From Siphonodentalium dalli (lineage: Eukaryota; Mollusca; Scaphopoda; Gadilida; Siphonodentaliidae): 64,000 nt of DNA. Positions 56,346 to 64,000 of this stretch are shown here, in pieces (position 1 is the first letter of the stretch; each line of letters begins with the position of its first letter). Position numbers and translations under genes: made by a program. Location of the stretch: NCBI GenBank assembly GCA_032622095.1, contig CP136065.1, positions 37,480,732-37,544,731 of the forward strand, given 5' to 3'. The notes beneath the pieces were generated by a model, which saw only the letters and a list, made by a program, of their open reading frames with translations, ran no database searches and was not told the origin of the DNA.

Positions 56346-57790
56346 TACTATTATATATTTCTAGATTTAGTTACAAACTAAATACCTGTATATTGTACAA
56401 AGAAATGTTTGACAAATATATCTGTATCAATATTACCATACGGGTCATTAAAATAGATACGACGAAACAAATTTTGAAGGGTGCATGTATCAGGTAAATT
56501 TTTATATTTCAAATGATGACAGGAATGCAGAAAGTTGAAGTACCTACGTAATACTGGCTATCCGCATGAAGAGATATACATGTATATAAAAACCAGATGA
56601 GGGATATGTCTGTACAGTTGCTAAACAATTCAGTCATGCAAAAGAAGATCAAAGAGTAAGATACCAAATTGCTGCCTGTGGTAATGTTTTTTAACGAAAT
56701 TCGGGAAAATTAGATTACTCTCACCCTGGTTATCCAGAAGATAATTGTGGAATCTGATGACGATCGGACAAGGGGTCTCGTCTGTAGGATCAACCAAATT
56801 ATTTAGCCATAAAAAAAGTAAAATTGAAGATCACCGCTGGCAGTGATGTCTTCACAAGGACAGTTTGAGAACAAAATATGGCTCACATCTAGCGGTGACC
56901 CAAAATATCCACATAAGAAAAAGTTCTCCAATAAAAGCTGGCTGCAGGGTGCGCCAATTGATTCAAATTCGAAATTTAGCAGGGTGTACTGCTTGTGGCC
57001 ATGTTTTCCCCGCAAATTTGATAGACTGATGGACAAAACCACTGAATCCGTTGAATCAATATACATGTATACATGGATTAATTTATATGCATTGTTATAC
57101 ACAGTACTGGTATATAAAGGTACTGAAAATAACTATATTACTAGTATACACAAAATAAACCATATATCATGGCTATGGGTTCTAATATCCGAACATGACA
57201 GCTGAGAACTTGGTGTGAATTAAAGAGTGGTGGTTTCTCAAGCATATCCAACCCTCCACGTTAGAAACATGCCATTAAATGTCATAAGTATAATCTAGCT
57301 TGAGGACAGAAGTGATCCATAAAACCCCCTTAATTCAACCAGGTCCTCGCGCGATGTATGATCGATCACATGATGATCTAGGGGGATTAGAATTGATGTA
57401 TAAAAACAGCACTGCATGTAAATATAAAATAAAATAGTGCTACATCTTATTACAGATTATTGCCATATATAATCAGTGATTATACAGACAGTCTGACAAA
57501 ATAAAGTTTCAGTGACACTCTATCCGAAGAGGGGAATAATTTCATCTGTTACAGTCAATGGAGCAATTATGAATCTGGAAAGGTGAAATTTCTAAGTAAT
57601 ACTAGATATCGACATGACGCGATAAAATATAACGTAAATGCAATATGGCCGCTGGCGACCATTTTTTCCTATGAAATTAAAAAAATATTTGATAGCTCTC
57701 ATCTGATAGATCAATATCAAGATAAATATGAAGTTTGGCGATGATCGGATGAGTGAAGTGGACTGTGGTCTGTGCTAAACGGTTTAGTAA
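56346..57790. repeat. Diverged repeat modules, no gene
   Basis: Recurring words (ATGACGATCGGAC or TGATGATCGGATGA, GGTGAAATTTCTAAGTAATACTA or GTACCTACGTAATACTGG, GACATGACGCGATA or GCATGAAGAGATA) indicate at least three modules of one repeat family. The 120-codon + frame at 56843 is not supported. Confidence 0.5.
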
Positions 57791-57793
57791 TGC

Positions 57794-58130
57794 TTAAAAA
57801 GATTCTTACCTTAATATTTTTATGTTCACTTTATAAACTTCACTGAGTCATCTTTGTCATGTATTGAGTTTGATATCTTTTGTTAACAGTTTATAAATCA
57901 TGTATGTCTCAAGTTTGTTATTTTAATTTATGTGTTTATTATCATTAAATAAAGTTGCATTCCTTAAAAAGATTCTTACCTCAATGTTTTTATGTTCACT
58001 TTATAAACTCCACTGAGTCATCTTTGTCATGTATTGAATTTGATATCTTTTGTTAACAGTTTATAAATTATGTATGTCTCGTGTTCGTTATTATATTATA
58101 TACACTTTATAGTGTGTTTTCAGAACGAAA
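57794..58130. repeat. 170-bp tandem duplication
   Basis: TTAAAAAGATTCTTACC begins copies at 57794 and 57964; both continue through CACTGAGTCATCTTTGTCAT and TTTGTTAACAGTTTATAAAT. AATAAAGTTGCATTCC separates them. Confidence 0.85.
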
Positions 58131-58816
58131 ACAAATTGAATAAAATCAACAAATTTGTAAATTTAAAAACAATTCAAACGTTGTTGTATTCCATGTCCCA
58201 GCCCGGACATATACACCATATACACCAAATTTCAATAATATTCATTGAGAAACAACGGACCAAACGCTATATAACACCCGTATACATCTTTTATTCCGTA
58301 TCGGACTCGGGTACATGTTATAGTAGGTACCGAATTGACACACGTCGACTGGGCGAGTTGGCCCTGGGGCGATTAGGCCGATTCCGGCACATTCTAGAAT
58401 TTACCGTATGTATCCGTTTACGCGTAGTTTACTTTAGAAAGTTCCGCAATTAATACCGTAAATAGAGCGACCTTATTTGACAGAGAATGCCTCTGTTATT
58501 GATTATCAAGTTGCTGTACATTAAAAACGACAAATTCACATGCTCGTTCAAGCGCAGTTAGTCTATTTTCCCCATGTTAAAGGACATCCACAAATACTAA
58601 ATAACGCTAACCTACTGCCGAATGTTTGACACGACAACTGTTAACATATTTGGGCTGAATTCATCTGACGCGGTATTATTCCTCAAAATAAACAACAAAA
58701 CCATCGTTACTTGGAAATGTAGTTTGGGCTAACATTTACATAAATCCTCCAGATCAATTATCCGACACACACGTCAGATGAAAAAGTCACATGAAGTAAC
58801 CGGCCAAATTGGCCGA
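58131..58816. other. Intergenic, no gene recognised
   Basis: The 127-codon + frame (58070-58453) has no domain and overlaps the duplication above. Confidence 0.45.
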
Positions 58817-59080
58817 AATAATTTAAACTGGTGAATGAATGGGGGAATGGATTTTTGTGAGCGGGAAATTTATTTAACTAGCTGCTGTAGTTCTGGGTTT
58901 TTCCAGATCAAATTTGGCTGTGGGATAGCCCTTGGGGTATTTTTCTTGCATTTTCGTGATCAACTGGTGTCAATCTAGCTGGGTAAACATCACTGGTATG
59001 GCCTGCAGGCTTCAATTCAGTGCATTTGGCCGAAACGTTAACACTGTCGCCTATGGGAAACCATTTAGTTCAGTGATTCC
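58817..59080 (-). mobile_element. GGAATC-family MITE, copy 5, one end missing
   Basis: Covers ATAATTTAAACTGGTGAATG to GTTCAGTGATTCC with an internal deletion of about 34 bp near 58930. The other 190 bp are absent. It directly abuts the next element. Confidence 0.8.
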
Positions 59081-59084
59081 TGTA

Positions 59085-59385
59085 CCGCGCACACTAGCGA
59101 GTCATAATGCTCAACACTTATTGACCTTATCGCCGTTATCCATCAGCACGTGACTTACTATCGACTTGTGCTTGCTCACGTGATGCCGGCTTGTTGGTTT
59201 GTATACAAAAATGACACAGCTGTCGTAATTTTATTGGTCAGCCGCACGGGTCGAGAATATCAAACATGCTTGATATGCGAGCTCGATTGCTCAGAGCAAT
59301 CAGACTCGCATAAAATTCCGCGCACATCTGAAGCCAAATTTCTCAGAGGCCGATAGCTCAGCAATCGGGCTCTAGTGTGCGCCGG
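59085..59385. mobile_element. CCGGYGCACAC TIR element, 301 bp
   Basis: The ends CCGCGCACACTAG and CTAGTGTGCGCCGG are inverted; similarity continues for about 15 more bases. It contains a hairpin, GCGAGCTCGATTGCTC/GAGCAATCAGACTCGC (59278-59309). A further end is at 55195-55242. Confidence 0.65.
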
Positions 59386-60334
59386 CCTTTAGGTCCGATT
59401 TATTGTGGACTTATTTCAATCAATAAAACCGATAAGTTGGAATCCAAACACGACATCAACTGGAAGGTATAGCAACCAACCCGGACTGATACCCCATACT
59501 CAGAACGAAGATCTAAGATTGTCGAAAATTCCAACCACATTGACTATCATTTTTTTTTCAGATATAAAAAACGTTCGAACTATACGAACAATTGTAAATA
59601 ATTTATACATTATTCGGGACGAATTGTTGGGCAATAAACATAATTTCGGCAATGATTCCGCAAAAAATACTTACCGTGGAATTCGTTTATAACAATGACG
59701 CTGTTCACCTCTTATTTGGATATAAAATTTAGGGCAATAACCAACCATTCTCAACACCTCAGTGGATTGTTCCACTTCACTTTAAACATATTTTATTATA
59801 TAACTGTCGTTTTCTTTCCCAAATACCACTATAGTATCGCGAATAATTCCCGGCAATCGGATCAGCTACAGTGTGCTTGATCCGATGTCATACCACCACC
59901 ATCTGTCTTAGAGATTGTGTATGCGCTTAAAACAGTAATATTATTTCCGGTGTTCGTTTCATTTGCGTTTCTTCTGATAAATCACCTTCTTAAATGGTTT
60001 AGGTCATTCAAGTGTTATTTTGGTTTAATATGTGTCATATAATAAATCTTATTCCGCCAAATCATTCACTGTAGCGATAATATGCATTTATTATCAATCA
60101 AAGCAATAAACAAATATATGTACACTCAGTGTAACAGATCGAAGAATTGATGATGAGGATGAAAGGCGATACATGGATCAGATAAGAAGTTATAGATCTT
60201 ATGGAAACTCCTATCCCTTATGTGTTCGGAGAATATTGATTCTATTCAGTCTGGGCTCAAGATGAGTTTTATGAATGTTATTGGCCGTGGTCTGGCAGCT
60301 AGGGGAGGTGCAATCGGAGCCTTTTTGAATTTTA
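59386..60334. other. Intergenic; weak relative of repeat C
   Basis: Positions about 59580-59790 show the order TATTCGGGACG, TTTGGATATAAA, TTCTCAACACC and GTTCCACTTCACTTTAAA, like a strongly diverged copy of repeat C. Confidence 0.4.
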
Positions 60335-60520
60335 CGTACCGAACGGAACCGGTCGCAAGTTATGGGTTAATAGTGCCGTTTCCGCTCAAGCTATCGATTT
60401 GGGGATAGGAACTTTGGTACATACATGTATATTCTGCACGATAGTGCATGCCCCATTTTGCTCAGACCCCTGCGGCAGGTATACGATCGGGTGCGGACTG
60501 GTGCGGTCGGCTTTTAGCAG
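60335..60520 (+). repeat. Dispersed repeat A, copy 2
   Basis: Matches 16521-16700 throughout and runs on past GCGGTCGGCTTTTAGC. It is uninterrupted here, so it shows what the 16.7 kb copy looked like around the point where the GGAATC element landed. Confidence 0.75.
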
Positions 60521-61938
60521 GACCAGAAATGAGTATATGCTCACGCTCATTAAAGCAAGCACATTTGAAGTCAGTGCCTTCATACGTCTGATATATACGT
60601 CGGGCGAGTATCGCAAATATATAGGATAGAACTAAGGTTTTCAATATGAACACCTGTACATAATAACCTCACAGTAATTTTGTCTCGTGTACCAGACAAT
60701 CGCAACTTTGTGTACCAGAGTGTCCACACACACCTCTTTCCAATATGACACAACTTCCTATGACCCATGCGGTCTCTCAAGTACTTCATTTACGCTATAA
60801 AGCCGATTGACGCGTTCGCACCCAGGGGGTTCAAGTTCAATGTGCTCTCCTATAATGTTCTATTAAACATATATCAAAATGTGGTATTAGAAAAAGAAAA
60901 CTTGGCAAGAGAACTGTATTACCGTTGATTAATGAATATAATTTTATTTGAGTACAGATAGGATATACACTGATATACACTGGCAGCCGGTCGCTCTCTG
61001 CCACGCTGGCATCACGTTATCTATCTGTTGATGAAACAACTGGCTCCCTCTCTTATCTGACTCATTGTGAACTATCAGCTGTTCTGACATGACCCCTTTT
61101 GAAAGTAGTTAATCGCAGTGCTTTGGTCTTCATGATTCCCCACCAACCCATGTGAAGTGGTCGATCCCGCCCTTACAGTATAATGTTAGTTGGTTATGCA
61201 CGTTGTTTTATAGGTTAACCGATACAGGTAAGTGGTTATGTTGTCCACAATACAGGTAGGCGGTTTGGAATGACAATAACAAGTCAGAATGGAGCACTGG
61301 CCGACGGACCATAAGGCCTTTCCGTTGTCATAAGTATAGTGGAAGTAATAATGGCTTACTATCCGCCATATAATTTGCCAAAATAATGAAGGTAGTACAC
61401 AAATATATGGATGTCTGAAGAAAGGGCAGCATGTCTGCTAGGCATATTAAAGAAGATTCGAGGCTAAATATGATGATGGCCAAGGTAACAATTTCTCAGT
61501 CCGGGAGCTAATAGGGGTACCCTTGCACCCACTGGGACTTAACTTAACCCCGCTCATTTTGTTCCTTATATGTTCTTCAATTTTTAAGCAATGTTAACAA
61601 GAAAAAAAGTGGCCGTGTTGACTCCAGACAAGATGGCGGCCATCATGGCCGTCGTTTTTTTCAGACTAGGCCCAAAGTCAGTTTGATGCATATTGTAGCG
61701 GGAAATTCTGGTAAACTGTATGCCCATGTATATAATTTCGTGAATCTAAGACATAATAACACTTTTGTAGAGCTTAATTGAAACTCCCCATCCAAGATGG
61801 CCGCCAAAATGGCCGCCGGAAGTTGAAAATATGACGTTTTTTCACTTATATCTTCATGGCCATGCACGTTGATCACACCCTTACGTAATGATGTGAGTTG
61901 GTCATGCGCGTTGTTGTCATCGCGGCAAAATGAGGATG
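60521..61938. other. Intergenic with fragments of ATGGCGGCC-type repeats
   Basis: CAAGATGGCGGCCATCATGG (61628) and CAAGATGGCCGCCAAAATGG (61795) are part of a diverged direct repeat. CCCTTAC, TAATGTTAGTTGGTTATGC (61170) and its variant at 61880 are another. No gene was found. Confidence 0.45.
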
Positions 61939-62193
61939 TTAACCCTTTGATGACTGGAGCTGCACTGATGCAGCATTAAATACCATGTGTCAGTGCATTA
62001 TATTGTATATGCGAGTCTCCCATAAGGAGCCTCGCATATATCAGAGAATGCACTGGCTTACAAATATTGTTAGGACAACGCATTGTCTTATATATGCAAG
62101 GCGCACAATGATGGGCGACTCGCATATATACGAGAATGCATTGGCACAGGGTTTTCGCAAAATTTCAGGAATCTCCAGCCATCAAAGGGTTAA
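61939..62193. mobile_element. TTAA-flanked hairpin MITE (piggyBac-like), 255 bp, older copy
   Basis: TTAA at 61939 and 62190. The arms CCCTTTGATGACTGGAG and CTCCAGCCATCAAAGGG pair. Two diverged hairpins with the words TATATGCGAG, CTCGCATATAT and GAATGCATTGGCACAGGG relate it to 14923 and 28372. Confidence 0.8.
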
Positions 62194-62395
62194 GAAAACG
62201 TACCGTATTATTTCCTAAAATTTTCATTTTTGAGTTCTTTGACAAGTTTTCTTATTTCTTTTCACAACCTTCCTCCCGACAAATAAACTCATATAGAACT
62301 TATTTCAATCCCACGAATAAACCCATATAAGCATTATTTGAATCTAAATTACGCTCTATATGAACCTAAATTAGACTATATATCAAAACAGTCGA

Positions 62396-62430
62396 ATATC
62401 AGCTTATTTCAATTCGAAATAAGCTGATAT
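62396..62430. repeat. Perfect 35-bp palindrome
   Basis: ATATCAGCTTATTTC and its complement lie around AATTC. Neighbouring DNA (62240-62640) repeats CATATAGAACTTATTTCAAT-type words. Confidence 0.8.
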
Positions 62431-62680
62431 AGGCACTATTTAATCTACTTTTTTTCGCTGACACGACCTACATGTACGAGATGAACGTCTTTTTATGTGT
62501 TTTCACTTCAGCCCGCGCAATTCAACGGAATAACGGGTATAAGTCCAATGTGGGCATGTGGGCTTATTTCAAAAACAAATGAGTCTAATATGAACCTATG
62601 TGAATATTTAGGTCCCATATGAACCTATTAGCAACAGCATATAATTATGGACGTTTCTCGCTACAACCTCAACATACTTA

Positions 62681-63192
62681 CGGTGGGGAATCACGTGGTT
62701 TCAGGTTGGTGAGTATCGCGCATTCAAAATGGCCGAGGCGAATGAAAACGCACAAAGGTATAATATAATTATGAGGAACTGACACAAAACATATCATTTT
62801 GACTGTTACATGTACGAGCATATGCTAGTTTATTTTTAAAACAAGTTGATACATTTTTTGTTCGGAAATATTCTGTAGTTTTCTATAACATTCTGACCAA
62901 AGATGCCAGTCGGAGGTTCGTGGAATACACCAGTCCATACATCTCGGAGAATCCTTCGACTCAGAAATTTGGTCAGAATGTTAGAGCAAACTACTGGGAG
63001 TATGGACACAAGTGAGGTATCAGCTTGTTTGAACACTAGTATAGCATATGCTTGTAGCTGCCAAAATACTATGTAATATATTATTATCCTAGTTTATTAC
63101 CTTTTTTCCTAGTTTCTGGTCGTGTTTGTGAACGATTCGGCCATTTTGAATGCGTGGTACTCATCAACTCGACACCACGTGATTCCCCACCG
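62681..63192. mobile_element. Fold-back element, 512 bp
   Basis: The outer arms CGGTGGGGAATCACGTGGT and complement extend over GCATTCAAAATGGCCGA. Inner arms pair GCATATGC, AAACAAG-TGATAC, TAACATTCTGACCAAA and more, so each arm is about 240 bp. It abuts copy 6 of the GGAATC family. Confidence 0.82.
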
Positions 63193-63196
63193 TGAT

Positions 63197-63654
63197 GGAA
63201 TCAGGGAGCTAAATGTGTTCTAGAGTCGGGGAGCGAGTACACCGTGGAACCCTAAAGGTGAAGGTAACTGAAGAATGACCTTCACCTGATACATGCGACA
63301 CGTTATTAAAGGATGACATCGCGTTTATTTGATTTGTACATAATATCTAAATAATTTAAACTGGTGAATGAATGGGGGAATGGATTTTTGTGAGCGGGAA
63401 ATGTATATAACTAGCTGTTGTAGATCTGGGTTTTTCCAGATCAAATTTGGCTGTGAGATAGCCCTGTCGTACACTTGGGGATTTATTTTAAAAAGTAAAC
63501 ACATGACCTATGATTTTTCTTGCATTTTCGTGATCAACTGGTGTCAATCTAGCTGGGTAAACATCACTGGTATGGCCTGCAGGCTTCAATTCAGCGAATT
63601 TGGCCGAAACGTTAACACTGTCGCCTATGGGAAACCATTTAGTTCCGTGATTCC
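63197..63654 (-). mobile_element. GGAATC-family MITE, copy 6, 458 bp
   Basis: Full-length and close to copy 2 but inverted; ends GGAATCAGGGAGCTAAATG and GTTCCGTGATTCC. Confidence 0.85.
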
Positions 63655-64000
63655 TATAAGAAAAATTTGAATTTTACGAAATTTCACGTCTCACCATGAT
63701 AAGTTGTTATTTCCATATTTTCTTATTTTCAAATGATAATGACCACATTTTGGACAGATTTAAAGAAGAAACGCATGGATTCGCCTGTAGATAGTAAAGA
63801 AAGTGATAAATCTGGTAATTTTGCATGGATGTCAGGTACCATTAGGGGGTCAGTGGGTCTAAAGCCCCCCTCCCACAATTTTGAGGAATGTTAGCCCCCC
63901 CCCCATTGGGAAAATGTGTCATTTGACCCAATTAAGCTTTTCCGGCACCCAGTAGCCTTATCTGGGACCGTAGCCCCACCCCAAGTCGGGGGGGGGGGTG
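63655..64000. repeat. Inverted copy of 17697-18051, cut by the window edge
   Basis: Reverse complement of 17697-18051 with small changes. The match runs to the last base of the window, so the repeat continues outside. Confidence 0.85.

Noticed and set aside
16634-63670. Open frames of 100-117 codons in the GGAATC elements as a protein family
   Set aside because: They occur in the antisense of a short inverted-repeat element, use element ends as codons and are broken in diverged copies.

Overview
The window is eukaryotic, AT-rich, intron-bearing and dominated by transposable elements. The 3' ends of non-LTR elements, the DIRS-type reading frame, the SWIM and THAP multicopy gene families, abundant TACATGTA-like words and many short inverted-repeat elements together suggest a marine invertebrate, most likely a mollusc. 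That is inference; no single marker fixes the species. No tRNA, rRNA, CRISPR array or bacterial-type operon was seen. Layout: (1) 1-9 kb holds low-complexity DNA, then a decayed DIRS-type retrotransposon reading frame (about 3452-8670). This frame is cut by a 4.5 kb array of four 455-bp inverted-repeat elements alternating with three 898-bp spacers (period exactly 1353 bp). (2) 9.7-14.2 kb carries three gene fragments from families that are often multicopy in invertebrates: a two-exon SWIM zinc-finger gene (+), a convergent THAP zinc-finger first exon (-) and a RecQ-like helicase first exon (-). The SWIM and THAP fragments share upstream motifs. (3) 14.9-24.8 kb is a nest of inverted-repeat elements, including a TTAA-flanked cruciform element and three copies of a 458-bp family whose termini read GGAATC, plus repeat modules and a LINE fragment. 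(4) 25.7-27.1 kb is the only intact-looking gene, a single-exon 158-residue protein that looks like a pleckstrin-homology-type domain with an acidic tail. (5) 27.5-50 kb has a hAT-like element with an 8-bp target duplication, more TTAA elements, a 1.84 kb inverted-repeat element with a TATA promoter and nested insertions, and a striking series of long near-perfect palindromes (29.5, 33.5, 34.0-34.5, 35.9, 39.9, 45.8 and 47.5 kb). (6) 50-53.1 kb holds two adjacent minisatellites, a 48-bp unit and a 21-bp unit. The second has a 953-bp higher-order repeat, and the whole block is bracketed by 120-130-bp direct repeats. (7) 53.2-64 kb has dispersed repeats and copies of families seen earlier, including an inverted copy of the 17.7-18.5 kb block running off the right edge. 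Apart from the 158-residue protein gene, and perhaps the SWIM gene if its frameshift is a sequence error, nothing here looks like a working cellular gene. The interest lies in the insertions nested inside one another and in the number of fold-back elements.
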